A stretch of DNA of 63,931 nt from UBA1205 sp045598105 (GCA_045598105.1 JAZLLK010000090.1:1-63931), one strand, 5' to 3'. Counted from the first letter of the stretch, positions 1 through 9,673 are shown. The notes: a model not told the origin generated them from the sequence alone. Numbers and translations are program-made.

Positions 1-1
1 T

Positions 2-778
2 GAGCCCGGTGATGTAATGCAATATTGGGCCGAACTGTATTATAAGGGCATAAACCAAATCCGAGGCTTTTATGACACCATATCGGCCAACGATACGCTT
101 ATTATGTTTGAATTTTCACATGTGGACGGCTACCGCATGCTCGATGTGTATTATGACACCACCGGCATGCCCGAAGGCATAGTGTGGCATTTGAACGATA
201 CCATAGGCTATGATGATAACGGCAAACCTTACAGCCGGCATGGCAAAATTATGTCTATAGAAACAGGCCATAGTATGATGTATAGCTCTTTTGCTGATAT
301 GAAGTCATCGTATGCCTTTGATTCGGTAGACGGAGAAGCCAATACCGATAAACTCATGCTGCTGCTGCAGGATACCACCTTGAGTTTTCCCGAGCGTATG
401 CAGGCTGCCAAATGGTGCCGTGACAAGGGTCCGGAATGGTATTTGCCGGCTATAATGGAAGTGCTGGAGTTCAGAAGATACCGTGATTCCCTTAATGCCC
501 GCTATGAGAACAAATTACCGGGGTATGCCCGCATGTGCGCAGGCCAATATATAGGAGATATGTCATGTTCGTGGTGGAGCAGCACGGAGGTGAACAATGT
601 AGACGGACCTATAGATGAACGCAATAAACGCAAAGCTTATGCGTCAAACTTTGATTTCGGTTATGATACGCAATCCAGAGGTAACGATCCTAACGATACC
701 GTTTATTTGTTTTATAATAGTATAAGGGAATTGGAAACATGGTATGATTTAGCCGTGAAGGCGGTAAAAAAGTTTTAA
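2..778 (+). CDS. Truncated exported or surface protein with DUF1566/Lcl-like domain (5' end missing)
   Basis: The reading frame is open back to base 2, so the ATG at 17 is probably internal and the true start lies before the window. About 258 residues are visible. A C-terminal stretch with 'EWYLPAIMEVLEF' followed about 60 residues later by 'CSWWSSTE' resembles the DUF1566/Lcl lectin-like fold, where GWYLP...WWSSTE is the hallmark. Such domains occur in exported Bacteroidota proteins. No T9SS sorting domain is present, since the protein ends in a lysine-rich helix. Function is unknown; the domain call is by eye. Confidence 0.6.
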   Translation, partial: EPGDVMQYWAELYYKGINQIRGFYDTISANDTLIMFEFSHVDGYRMLDVYYDTTGMPEGIVWHLNDTIGYDDNGKPYSRHGKIMSIETGHSMMYSSFADMKSSYAFDSVDGEANTDKLMLLLQDTTLSFPERMQAAKWCRDKGPEWYLPAIMEVLEFRRYRDSLNARYENKLPGYARMCAGQYIGDMSCSWWSSTEVNNVDGPIDERNKRKAYASNFDFGYDTQSRGNDPNDTVYLFYNSIRELETWYDLAVKAVKKF

Positions 779-829
779 TAACTTTTTCATACTATTATTA
801 ATCTGTGGTGTTATCTCATAAAAAAGTGT

Positions 830-837
830 TACCTTTG
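830..837 (+). promoter_or_regulatory. Bacteroidota -7 promoter element for mntP
   Basis: TACCTTTG matches the TAnnTTTG -7 consensus of Bacteroidota sigma factor promoters and lies 28 bases before the mntP start. The surrounding 50 bases closely resemble the promoter region of rpiB (see finding). Confidence 0.7.
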
Positions 838-865
838 CTTTTTATGTTTATAAGGTAATACTTAT

Positions 866-1429
866 ATGGGATTGACATTTATCATATTGTTAGCCATGGG
901 TTTAGCTATGGATTGTTTTTCGGTGTCACTTACCGCCGGTATAGTGGAACCGCGGGCCATGCTCTGCCAAAGGCTGTTAATGGCTTTGCTTTTTGGCCTG
1001 TTTCAGGCTGCAATGCCATTGGCGGGGTGGTTGGCAGGTTATCATTTTGCCCGCCAAATTATGCCTATAGATCATTGGCTGGCATTTGGTATATTGCTGC
1101 TTATAGGAGGCAAAATGATAATAGAAAGTATACAGAACAACGAAGAAAATATCCGCACTTCCTATTATTCCTGTAAAACATTACTGCTACTTTCGGTGGC
1201 CACCAGTATAGATGCTCTGGCTACCGGGCTTATATTTGTAGGGCATAATGCCTATATGTGGCTGACAGTGTCCGTAATAGGTGTAGTAAGCGTAATATTT
1301 TCTTTAGCAGGTTCTTATATAGGTACTTATTTTAAAAAGAAGTTTACATTCAAAATGGAAATATTGGGAGGTATTATCCTTATAGCCATTGGAACAAAAA
1401 TATTAATAGAACATTTATTTTTTCAATAG
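866..1429 (+). CDS. mntP: Manganese efflux pump MntP
   Basis: This is a 187-residue inner-membrane protein with about six hydrophobic segments arranged as two related halves. The motif MDCFSVSLTAG near residue 15 and the matching SIDALATG near residue 115 carry the paired conserved aspartates of the MntP (YebN/DUF204) family, which exports Mn2+. Length is typical. It starts at ATG 866, 28 bases after a TACCTTTG promoter element, and is followed after 9 bases by glyS, so the two may be co-transcribed. No mntP riboswitch could be recognised in the short leader. Confidence 0.9.
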   Translation: MGLTFIILLAMGLAMDCFSVSLTAGIVEPRAMLCQRLLMALLFGLFQAAMPLAGWLAGYHFARQIMPIDHWLAFGILLLIGGKMIIESIQNNEENIRTSYYSCKTLLLLSVATSIDALATGLIFVGHNAYMWLTVSVIGVVSVIFSLAGSYIGTYFKKKFTFKMEILGGIILIAIGTKILIEHLFFQ

Positions 1430-1438
1430 TATAGCATT

Positions 1439-2971
1439 ATGGCAAACAATGACGAATTATTCAAGAAAATAGTGGCACATGCCAAAGAATACGGGTTTAT
1501 ATTCCCCTCCAGTGAAATATATGACGGCCTGAGTGCCGTGTATGATTATGGGCAATTGGGAGTAGAACTGAAGAACAATATTAAGCAATATTGGTGGAAA
1601 AGTATGGTGCAAATGCACGAGAATATAGTAGGTATAGACAGCTCCATATTCATGCACCCCACTATATGGAAAGCTTCGGGTCATGTGGACGCTTTTAATG
1701 ATCCTTTAATAGACAATAAGGATTCAAAAAAACGTTACAGAGCTGATGTATTGATAGAAGATTATTTGCAAAAAATAGAAGATAAAATCAACAAAGAGGT
1801 AGAAAAGGCTGCCAAGCGTTTCGAAAATTTTGATGAGGCTATGTTCCGTTCTACCAATGCCAGAGTTTTAGAATATCAAGCTAAAATAGATGATGTAAAA
1901 GCTCGTTTTGTGCAGGCTATGACAGATAATGATCTGCCGGCTATTAAAACCCTTATAGAAAATTTAGGCATAGTGTGCCCCATATCGGGTACCCGTAATT
2001 GGACCGATGTCCGTCAGTTTAACCTCATGTTCTCTACCCAAATGGGTTCTACAGCCGAAGGTACCGATACCATATATCTTCGTCCTGAAACGGCTCAAGG
2101 TATATTTGTAAACTTTTTGAATGTACAAAAAACCGGCAGAATGAAAATACCTTTTGGTATAGCCCAAATAGGTAAAGCTTTCCGTAATGAAATTATAGCC
2201 CGTCAGTTTATATTTAGAATGCGTGAATTTGAGCAAATGGAAATGCAGTTCTTTGTTCGCCCGGGCGATGAACTCAATTGGTTTGAATACTGGAAAGCCG
2301 AACGTATGAAATGGCATCAGTCATTGGGTATAAGTGAAAATAAATACCGCTATCATGACCATGAAAAGCTGGCTCATTATGCCAATGCCGCTACCGATAT
2401 AGAATTTGACTTCCCGTTTGGATTTAAGGAACTGGAAGGCATACACTCCCGTACCGATTTTGACTTATCGGCACATCAGCAGTATTCCGGTCGTAAATTA
2501 CAATATTTTGATGCCGAACAGGGTGAAAGCTATGTTCCTTACGTGGTGGAAACATCCGTGGGCTTAGACCGAACATTTTTGGCTATTATAAGTGACGCCT
2601 ATACCGAAGAAAAACTGGAAGACGGCTCCGTGCGTGTAGTAATGAACTTGCCCGCATTTTTGGCACCTTATAAGGTGGCTGTGTTACCTTTGGTTAAAAA
2701 AGACGGCATGCCCGAAAAATCCAGAGAAATACTTTCCGTATTGCAGGAAGATTATAACTGCCAATATGATGAAAAAGACGCTATAGGCCGCCGCTATCGC
2801 AGGCAGGATGCCATAGGCACTCCTTTCTGTGTTACCGTAGATAACCAAACCATGGAAGACAATACCGTAACCATAAGGGTACGCAGTACCATGCAGCAGG
2901 AGCGTATATCGGTAGAATACCTGTCACAGCGTATAGCCGAATTGTTAAAAGAAAGCCGGATAGTAAAATAA
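1439..2971 (+). CDS. glyS: Glycyl-tRNA synthetase, dimeric (alpha2) type
   Basis: This 510-residue class II synthetase charges tRNA-Gly. Visible motifs are FRNEI with its following arginines (motif 2, near residue 250) and GLDRTFLAI (motif 3, near residue 385), followed by a C-terminal anticodon-binding domain containing the typical 'KVAVLPLVKKD' strand. It is the eukaryote/archaea-like homodimeric form, not the alpha2beta2 GlyQ/GlyS form, which is usual in Bacteroidota. It begins 9 bases after mntP and ends 23 bases before folA. Confidence 0.95.
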   Translation: MANNDELFKKIVAHAKEYGFIFPSSEIYDGLSAVYDYGQLGVELKNNIKQYWWKSMVQMHENIVGIDSSIFMHPTIWKASGHVDAFNDPLIDNKDSKKRYRADVLIEDYLQKIEDKINKEVEKAAKRFENFDEAMFRSTNARVLEYQAKIDDVKARFVQAMTDNDLPAIKTLIENLGIVCPISGTRNWTDVRQFNLMFSTQMGSTAEGTDTIYLRPETAQGIFVNFLNVQKTGRMKIPFGIAQIGKAFRNEIIARQFIFRMREFEQMEMQFFVRPGDELNWFEYWKAERMKWHQSLGISENKYRYHDHEKLAHYANAATDIEFDFPFGFKELEGIHSRTDFDLSAHQQYSGRKLQYFDAEQGESYVPYVVETSVGLDRTFLAIISDAYTEEKLEDGSVRVVMNLPAFLAPYKVAVLPLVKKDGMPEKSREILSVLQEDYNCQYDEKDAIGRRYRRQDAIGTPFCVTVDNQTMEDNTVTIRVRSTMQQERISVEYLSQRIAELLKESRIVK

Positions 2972-2994
2972 TATAATGTAAAACATATATTCGT

Positions 2995-3495
2995 ATGGTA
3001 ATAGAAAATTTAAACATGATAGTTGCCGTAGGCAATAATTATGAAATAGGTCGTAAAAATGAGCTCTTATGTCATTTGCCCAATGATTTAAAACGATTCA
3101 AGGCACTTACCATGAGCCATACCGTAATAATGGGGGAGAATACCTATTTGTCACTGCCTCACAAGCCGCTGCCGGGGCGTAAGAATATAGTGCTTACGCT
3201 TAATGAAATGCAAATGTATGCCGCCTGTCACATGGCTTACAGCATAGAGCAGGCCCTGGCCATGTGCCGTAATGATGAAAAAGTATTTGTAATGGGAGGC
3301 GCTTCCATATATCGTCAAATGTTGCCTATGACTTCCGTATTACACCTTACCCGTATGCACGCCGATTTTCCCGATGCGGATGCATTTTTTCCTACATTAA
3401 ATCTTTTGGAATGGAATTTGCAAGAGGAAATACAATGTAAGGCTGACGAAAAGCATCCTTATGATTATAGTTTTTGTACTTACGTAAGAAAATAA
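2995..3495 (+). CDS. folA: Dihydrofolate reductase with altered active-site and cofactor residues
   Basis: The product (166 aa) should reduce dihydrofolate with NADPH. Family landmarks are the N-terminal MIVAVGNNYEIGRKNELL strand-loop, HLPNDLKRFK with the catalytic acidic residue, LPGRKNIVLT and the VMGGASIYRQM glycine pair. Two positions are unusual. The Trp of the normal LLWHLP motif is Cys (LLCHLP), and the MGRxT cofactor motif reads MGENT. An alternative start at ATG 3016 would give a more usual N-terminus. No thyA is visible nearby. The next gene starts 8 bases after this stop. Confidence 0.88.
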   Translation: MVIENLNMIVAVGNNYEIGRKNELLCHLPNDLKRFKALTMSHTVIMGENTYLSLPHKPLPGRKNIVLTLNEMQMYAACHMAYSIEQALAMCRNDEKVFVMGGASIYRQMLPMTSVLHLTRMHADFPDADAFFPTLNLLEWNLQEEIQCKADEKHPYDYSFCTYVRK

Positions 3496-3503
3496 AAAGA
3501 AGC

Positions 3504-4061
3504 ATGAAAAAGTTAAGTTTGTTATTCGTAATGGTTTTTGCCACTATAAGTGGCGTTTTTGCACAAAGAACTCAGTACACCTCTTTCCCCGACATGCCCA
3601 TAGATGAAAATACCGGGCTGGTTACCTATCGTGACGTGGAGCAGGAAACAGGCAGTGCCGAAGTATTATACGCCCGTGCCTTAAAATGGGCTAATAAATA
3701 TTATAGCAACCCTACAGTGGTAATTACCAAGCAGGATAAAAAGAATGAAGTATTGGAATGTGTGTCAAATATAGCCATTAAAACATTATCAAAAGATGGT
3801 AAAACATGGGTAAATGCCGGTTTTGTATATTACACGCTTACTATAGAAGCCCGTGCAGATCGTTACCGTTATACCATTACCGATTTCTATAAAAAAGAAT
3901 CAGCCCGTTTTCCTATAGAAAAATGGTTTGACACCTCCCGTCCGGAATGGACACCTGTTCGTTATGACCATTTGAATCAAATACATGAGGCTGTAGAAAA
4001 GCTGATAGATTCATTGGAAGATGGTATGGAACCCGAAAAAGTAATAGTAGATGAGTGGTAA
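3504..4061 (+). CDS. Exported DUF4468-like protein
   Basis: The ATG at 3504 is chosen because it opens a clear signal peptide (MKKLSLLFVMVFATISGVFAQ) and lies just after a purine-rich AAAAAGA stretch. A longer frame from 3474 would overlap folA. The mature protein (about 165 aa) contains 'YARALKWANKYY' and 'LTIEARADRYRYTITDF', a pattern I associate with the DUF4468 TBP-like fold found in many Bacteroidota exported proteins. Function is unknown. Its last 11 bases overlap the start of clpS, indicating translational coupling. Confidence 0.7.
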   Translation: MKKLSLLFVMVFATISGVFAQRTQYTSFPDMPIDENTGLVTYRDVEQETGSAEVLYARALKWANKYYSNPTVVITKQDKKNEVLECVSNIAIKTLSKDGKTWVNAGFVYYTLTIEARADRYRYTITDFYKKESARFPIEKWFDTSRPEWTPVRYDHLNQIHEAVEKLIDSLEDGMEPEKVIVDEW

Positions 4062-4335
4062 TCCTCAATACGAAAGTGAATCCTGTACACAATCGGAAGT
4101 ATTGGAAGCCGAAATAATGGTCTTATGGCTCATTAATGACGACTACAATACTTTCGAGTTTGTGATAGATGTGCTTATGGAATTGTGTAAGCACACCTAT
4201 GAGCAGGCTTGTCAGTGTGCTATGATTACCCATACTACAGGGCAATGTGATATATACCGTGCCGAACATGAAATATTAAAAACTATTGCTAATAAAATGC
4301 GTGATTTGGGCCTTACGGTTAAAATTACACATTAG
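4051..4335 (+). CDS. clpS: ClpS-like adaptor of the Clp protease
   Basis: This 94-residue protein has the ClpS core: the 'LINDDYNTFEFVIDVL' strand-helix (canonical NDDxxxxxFV), then 'ACQCAMITHTTGQCDIYRAEHE', corresponding to the usual A..M..VH..G......E region. ClpS binds the N-terminal domain of ClpA or ClpC and delivers N-degron substrates. Met to Ile/Thr changes within the helix are within family variation. It overlaps the preceding exported-protein gene by 11 bases, an arrangement with no obvious functional reason. The clp ATPase gene is not in the window. Confidence 0.85.
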   Translation: MSGNPQYESESCTQSEVLEAEIMVLWLINDDYNTFEFVIDVLMELCKHTYEQACQCAMITHTTGQCDIYRAEHEILKTIANKMRDLGLTVKITH

Positions 4336-4355
4336 TCTTTTTTTGTTTCCCCCCT

Positions 4356-6260
4356 ATGAATATTACCGAAGTATTGTCAAAATATTGGGGTTACAGCAGT
4401 TTTCGCCCCATGCAGGAGGATATTATTCGTTCGGTAATAGAAGGGAATGATACCTTGGCTTTATTGCCTACCGGAGGTGGCAAGTCGGTGTGCTTTCAGG
4501 TGCCGGCTATGGCCATGGACGGCATGTGTGTGGTGGTGTCACCACTTATAGCTTTAATGAAGGACCAGGTAGTGAACCTGCAGGCGGTGAATATACCTGC
4601 TGCTGCTATATACACGGGCATGAGTGCCCGTGAAATAGAGGCTATATTGCGTGATTGTGAGCAGGGAGTATATAAGTTTTTGTATCTTTCACCCGAAAGG
4701 CTGAAGAGTGAGCTGCTGAAGAACAGCATACAGCGTATGCACGTGAATTTGCTGGCAGTAGATGAGGCACATTGTATATCACAATGGGGTTATGATTTTC
4801 GCCCGCCGTATTTGGAAATAGCCGAAATACGCAAGCTTATAGGTGAGCGGGTGCCGGTATTGGCCCTTACGGCCACGGCTACCAAAGAGGTGGTAAAAGA
4901 TATACAATACCGGTTAAATTTTAGTAAAGAACGGGTGTTCCAAAAAAGTTTTGCCCGTGAGAATTTATTCTATTTAGTTATAAAAGAAGATAATAAATAT
5001 GCCCGTTTGCTCAAGGTAATGCATACCATGAAGGGAACGGGTTTGGTATATGTGCGTAATCGCAAAAAAACGGTGGCAATAGCCGAATTTCTACAGCAGC
5101 ACGGCGTTGCTGCCGATTATTATCATGCAGGCCTGGATGTGCATACCCGTGATGCCAAACAGCAGGCCTGGAAAACTGACCAAACCAGGGTGATAGTATG
5201 TACCAATGCTTTTGGTATGGGTATAGACAAGCCGGAGGTGCGATTTGTAATCCACATGGATATTCCTAACAGTCTTGAAGCCTATTTTCAGGAAGCCGGC
5301 CGGGCCGGACGTGACGGGAAAAAAGCCTACGCAGCCATATTGTATAATAAGGCTGATTTGCTGGATTTGGAGCGTAATTTTGAAATATCGTTCCCTACTG
5401 TGCCCGAAATACAGCAGGTGTATGATTGCCTGTATGAATATTACCGCATACCCATGGGTGAAGGAAACGGATGGTCCTGTGATTTTAATATTGCCGATTT
5501 TTGTTCACATTATAAGCTTCCTATGGTAAAAGTGTATCATGCCATGGATTTTATGGAAAGAGCAGGCCTATTCTTTTTAACCGACCCTGTACGGAATACC
5601 TCTAAGGTGAATTTTTTGCTCTTAGGACAGGATTTATACCATTTTCAGGACAAGTATGCACAGTACAAAGATATCATAGATATTATGTTGCGTATGTACC
5701 AGGGGCTGTTTACCTCGTACGTGCCTATACGTGAAAGTGATATAGCACGTAAGGCCGGGCTTGCGGAGCAGGAGGTAGTAGCGTGCCTGCAACAGTTGCA
5801 TCAGCAGCAGGTGCTCATATATGAACAGCAGGGAAATATGCCAAAATTGATATTTTTAGAAGACCGCAGGGTGAAAAATTATGTAAAAATGCCTAATGAG
5901 GTATATACACAACGCAAAAAAGTGATGCGTAAACAGCTGGACGAGGTTATTAATTATGTAGTGTGTGAAAATAAATGCCGCAGCCGACTGCTACTGGATT
6001 ACTTTGGAGAAAAAAACGGGCACCAATGTGGAGGCTGTGATGTGTGCATACAAGAAAAAAAACAAAAAAATGAAGAAAAAAAATTCCAACAAATAGCCAA
6101 TGAAATACTACTGCTGTTAGATAAAGGTCCCATGTCGGCCGAAGATGTTGAAAAAAAAATAAACGCTTTACCTCAAGAAATTATTAGTGTGGTACGATAT
6201 TTGCTAAGCAAAGAAATTATTAAAAATAATTCACAATCGATGTTTGAAAAAATTAAATAA
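4356..6260 (+). CDS. recQ: ATP-dependent DNA helicase RecQ
   Basis: This 634-residue 3'-5' helicase acts in recombination and fork repair. Motifs in order are LPTGGGKSVCFQ (Walker A), VDEAHCISQWGYDFRPPY (motif II and aromatic loop), LTATATKEV (motif III), TNAFGMGIDKPEVRFV (motif V) and QEAGRAGRDG (motif VI). The RQC zinc site is C-x16-C-x2-C-x2-C near residues 545-570. A canonical HRDC domain is absent: the protein ends in about 70 lysine/glutamine-rich residues that look like a short winged-helix. It stands 20 bases after clpS. Confidence 0.94.
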   Translation: MNITEVLSKYWGYSSFRPMQEDIIRSVIEGNDTLALLPTGGGKSVCFQVPAMAMDGMCVVVSPLIALMKDQVVNLQAVNIPAAAIYTGMSAREIEAILRDCEQGVYKFLYLSPERLKSELLKNSIQRMHVNLLAVDEAHCISQWGYDFRPPYLEIAEIRKLIGERVPVLALTATATKEVVKDIQYRLNFSKERVFQKSFARENLFYLVIKEDNKYARLLKVMHTMKGTGLVYVRNRKKTVAIAEFLQQHGVAADYYHAGLDVHTRDAKQQAWKTDQTRVIVCTNAFGMGIDKPEVRFVIHMDIPNSLEAYFQEAGRAGRDGKKAYAAILYNKADLLDLERNFEISFPTVPEIQQVYDCLYEYYRIPMGEGNGWSCDFNIADFCSHYKLPMVKVYHAMDFMERAGLFFLTDPVRNTSKVNFLLLGQDLYHFQDKYAQYKDIIDIMLRMYQGLFTSYVPIRESDIARKAGLAEQEVVACLQQLHQQQVLIYEQQGNMPKLIFLEDRRVKNYVKMPNEVYTQRKKVMRKQLDEVINYVVCENKCRSRLLLDYFGEKNGHQCGGCDVCIQEKKQKNEEKKFQQIANEILLLLDKGPMSAEDVEKKINALPQEIISVVRYLLSKEIIKNNSQSMFEKIK

Positions 6261-6289
6261 AAGTCAAACAAGGGTGTGAAGTTTATAGT

Positions 6290-6297
6290 TATTTTTG
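6290..6297 (+). promoter_or_regulatory. Promoter -7 element for tRNA-Thr and probably the downstream TPR/OmpA genes
   Basis: TATTTTTG fits TAnnTTTG and is followed by C. It lies 15 bases before the tRNA. No other promoter and no terminator is visible between the tRNA and the TPR gene at 6418. Confidence 0.6.
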
Positions 6298-6312
6298 CAG
6301 GTACAATTTCTT

Positions 6313-6385
<73 letters not shown>

Positions 6386-6417
6386 CAAATATTAGAAAAT
6401 AAACAATAACAAGAAAA

Positions 6418-7470
6418 ATGAAGGCGATAAAACAACTAGCAGTAGCTGTATGTGTAATGGTAACATGCGGTATGTTGCATGCACAAACTGCTCCTCAGGT
6501 AATAGTAGAAAGTAAGAGTACTGCCACAGTAGCAAAAACATTCAATCAAGGCGTGAAAATGTTCCAAAATGGCAACAATACGGGTGCCATGGCAAAATTT
6601 GACGAATGTATTTCACAAAAAAGATCTTTTTTAGAGTCATTTTTGGCAAAAGGTTACCTTTTATTGTGTGATAAGCAATATGAAGAGGCCTTAACTTATT
6701 TTGACACTTACAAGCGTAAAGGTGGAGCTTCTGCTGTAGTAAATGAATGCATAGCTGATGCTCAAATAGGTTTGGGTGATGAAGGAGCCGCTATAGAAGC
6801 CATGAATGATGCCATAGCCGATAATCCTAATGACGTTCGTTTGCTTCGCAAAAGAGCTACCATGTATATAGCAGCCGGCCGTTATAACGTAGCCGAGCAG
6901 GATTTAACCAAGGCTATAGAACAGGATAAAGAAAATCAAAACCTGTATATGGAACGTGCCGCTGCCCGTAAATTGAACAAAAATTTACAGGGAGCTTATG
7001 ATGATTACACCACCTTAATAGAAAAAGACGGTAAAAATCCTCTTTATTACAGCAGCAGAGGTGTGGTAAGCGGTGAAATGGGCAATGGCGATGATGCAGT
7101 AGCCGATTTTGGTAAAGCCATAGAAATTAATCCTTCTTATTATCCTGCATACATTAACAGGGCTGTGGTAAATATTAACCGTGAAGAATGGGAAGCCGCA
7201 GAAGAAGATTTAAAATATGTGGTTAAAAAGGATAACAATAACGCTTTAGCATATAATAACCTGGGTATATTATATTTCAAAATGGACAAAATAGAAGAAT
7301 CCATTAAATATTATGATAAGGCCATTAGTTGTAAAAGCAATTACGGATATGCTTATTTCAATAGAGGTATATCCAAAAGCAGAATAGACAGAGATGCCGC
7401 CATGGAAGATTGGAACAAGGCTGTATCGTACGGAGTAGTGGAAGCTGCCCGTTATATTCACACCCGCTAA
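6418..7470 (+). CDS. Exported TPR-repeat protein
   Basis: A 350-residue protein with a signal peptide ending near 'MLHAQ' (about residue 23). The remainder is almost entirely tetratricopeptide repeats, with the typical W/Y-LG-Y-A-F-P spacing (for example 'NPSYYPAYINRAVVNI', 'NNALAYNNLGILYFKM', 'SNYGYAYFNRGISKS'). It is a periplasmic scaffold or peptidoglycan-associated interaction protein by family analogy. It starts 33 bases after the tRNA and ends 45 bases before the PorE-like gene, so the two probably work together. The partner is not known. Confidence 0.85.
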   Translation: MKAIKQLAVAVCVMVTCGMLHAQTAPQVIVESKSTATVAKTFNQGVKMFQNGNNTGAMAKFDECISQKRSFLESFLAKGYLLLCDKQYEEALTYFDTYKRKGGASAVVNECIADAQIGLGDEGAAIEAMNDAIADNPNDVRLLRKRATMYIAAGRYNVAEQDLTKAIEQDKENQNLYMERAAARKLNKNLQGAYDDYTTLIEKDGKNPLYYSSRGVVSGEMGNGDDAVADFGKAIEINPSYYPAYINRAVVNINREEWEAAEEDLKYVVKKDNNNALAYNNLGILYFKMDKIEESIKYYDKAISCKSNYGYAYFNRGISKSRIDRDAAMEDWNKAVSYGVVEAARYIHTR

Positions 7471-7515
7471 CAGTAACAATAAAAAGGAATCATTAACAAA
7501 AAACATCAATAATTT

Positions 7516-9666
7516 ATGAAACGGTTAGTATTATTTGTAATAGTAACTCTTTTGGCACTTCCCTCATTTTCACAAGGCATATTAGATAATTATCCCGCAG
7601 GTGTAAAGTCATCTATAAACAAAGGTGATGCCGCATTGGCACTGGGTACTACTCACCGCCAGTATTACATAGCCAATCATTATTACACCAAGGCTTATGA
7701 AGAAGATTCTTCATCAGTGGCCGTGAAATATCGTTATGCGCTCTCCAGTTTGAAAATAAAGGATACGGCTAATTATAACCAATGCATAGCCATATTGGAA
7801 TCCGTAGCTACCGAGCATCCCGATATAGCTACAGACATATGGTTTAATATAGGGTTGGCCCGTATGGAACAATGGGTAATATCACCAGATAAAGATGTGG
7901 TATCAAAACGTGTCATAGCCTTAGATTCGGCAGAAATGTGCTTTAAAAAACAAATAAGTGCAGGTACAGATCAAAATTTAACTGCAATGTCACAGCGTTA
8001 TGTAGAACAATGTGAATATGCCAAAACATTATTATCAAAGCGTACTTATGAAAAAGACGTTCAGTTGGTAACCCCCATGTGTACCGAATATGATGACTTT
8101 GATGCCCAATACAAAGTGCAGGATGAATCCCTGCTCTTCGGCTCTTTGCGTCCTGAAAAGGCTAATGATACCTACGGATTGGGTTCTACATATGAATATA
8201 ATATAAAGGATAGCGCGGTTACTTTAACCAATAACTACACCATATCACTGGTTACCTCCATGCATCCTGATAAAAGCGGATTTTTGGTATGTTTTGACGG
8301 TAATGTATTTGAATACAATGCCAATATTAAAGGCAGAACCCGTATAGAAAAGCCCATTAAGGCCATTAACACCAAAAAATACGATGAAATTAATGCCACC
8401 TATGCTAAAGACGGTAATACCATATATTTTGCCAGCAATTGTCCTGAAGGATACTACGGTAAATCAAGTGACGGTAGCAAAAAAGATTATGATATATACA
8501 AAATAACCCGTACACTCAAGGAAAGAAAAAATGCAGATAAGCCTAAAAAAGAAACATGGGGAAAACCCGAAAAAGTATCATCCGTAATTAATACTCCTAA
8601 TGATGAAGTATTGTTCAGCCAATATAAAGATGTAGAAGGCAATGTGAAATTCTATTTGGCTTCCAGCGGTCATGAATCCATGGGCGGTGTAGATGTATTC
8701 AGTGTGGCTACTCCCGATGGCGGTGAAACATTTGAAACTCCTCAAAACATGGGCTATCCTATTAATACATCAGCTGATGAATTGTCATTTGTGGTAAATG
8801 ATTCAGGTAGCGTTATGTACCTCACTTCTGACCGTATAGCCGGTGTGGGCGGCAGAGATATTTACAGCGTAGCCTTGGCCCAATTACCTAACGACTTCCC
8901 TATTTTGTGTTATGATAACTCATTATTCACCGATGATGAAATGTATAATTCACAAAGTACGCCTAACTCCTTGTTAGATCACTATACTGACGGCACAAAG
9001 GCTCCTGCCGATGTAGACAATGCCCGTAACGGTGGTGTGGTAAAAGTAATAGTAATAGATGAAGATAGCAACTTAATAGCTTCTTCAGAGGTGAATATAG
9101 ATGTATATCCTGTAGAGTCACATGAAAGTGCAGATAAAATATCTACCATAAAACGTGTTACTAACGATAGAGGTGAAACCCTGCTTATATTACCCGAATT
9201 AACCAATTCAGACCTGGTAGCCAAAAAGAGCGGTTATATGAATGGTACCGATACCCTAAGCATAGGCGAAAGCTATGTGGAATTAGAAAAAATATTGGTA
9301 TTGCGTAAGCTTGCTGCCGGTCGTGTAATAGTGTTGAAGAATGTATTCTTTGATTATGACAAATACACTTTGCGTTCAGCATCATTGGCTGAATTAGAAA
9401 AAGTACTTCAATTAATGGAAGAATATCCTAATATGGAAATAGAAATAGCCGGTCACACCGATATAAAGGGTAGTGATGCTTATAACAAGACCTTGTCATT
9501 GAACAGAGCCAAGGCTGTGTACAATTGGTTAACCAAGCAGGGCGTATCGGGTAAGCGTATGACTTATGAAGGTTATGGTTTCCACAAGCCTATAGCTACC
9601 AATGACACCGATGAGGGTCGTCAGTTGAACCGTCGTACCGAAATGAAGATAAAGAAACTCAGATAA
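7516..9666 (+). CDS. TPR / PD40 propeller / OmpA-like peptidoglycan-binding protein (PorE-like)
   Basis: The 716-residue protein carries a signal peptide (MKRLVLFVIVTLLALPSFSQ), a TPR-like region at about 30-190, PD40/WD40-like blades at about 220-460 ('GNTIYFASNCPEGYYG', 'VMYLTSDRIAGVGGRDIYSV'), a carboxypeptidase-regulatory-like beta domain at about 510-590, and a C-terminal OmpA domain ('VFFDYDKYTLRSAS', 'IEIAGHTDIKGSDAYN', 'LSLNRAKAVYNWL'). This four-part order is that of PorE, which anchors the T9SS to peptidoglycan in Porphyromonas gingivalis. The family has many paralogues, so the T9SS role is inference, though T9SS cargo is encoded in this window. Confidence 0.8.
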   Translation: MKRLVLFVIVTLLALPSFSQGILDNYPAGVKSSINKGDAALALGTTHRQYYIANHYYTKAYEEDSSSVAVKYRYALSSLKIKDTANYNQCIAILESVATEHPDIATDIWFNIGLARMEQWVISPDKDVVSKRVIALDSAEMCFKKQISAGTDQNLTAMSQRYVEQCEYAKTLLSKRTYEKDVQLVTPMCTEYDDFDAQYKVQDESLLFGSLRPEKANDTYGLGSTYEYNIKDSAVTLTNNYTISLVTSMHPDKSGFLVCFDGNVFEYNANIKGRTRIEKPIKAINTKKYDEINATYAKDGNTIYFASNCPEGYYGKSSDGSKKDYDIYKITRTLKERKNADKPKKETWGKPEKVSSVINTPNDEVLFSQYKDVEGNVKFYLASSGHESMGGVDVFSVATPDGGETFETPQNMGYPINTSADELSFVVNDSGSVMYLTSDRIAGVGGRDIYSVALAQLPNDFPILCYDNSLFTDDEMYNSQSTPNSLLDHYTDGTKAPADVDNARNGGVVKVIVIDEDSNLIASSEVNIDVYPVESHESADKISTIKRVTNDRGETLLILPELTNSDLVAKKSGYMNGTDTLSIGESYVELEKILVLRKLAAGRVIVLKNVFFDYDKYTLRSASLAELEKVLQLMEEYPNMEIEIAGHTDIKGSDAYNKTLSLNRAKAVYNWLTKQGVSGKRMTYEGYGFHKPIATNDTDEGRQLNRRTEMKIKKLR

Positions 9667-9673
9667 GCAATTT

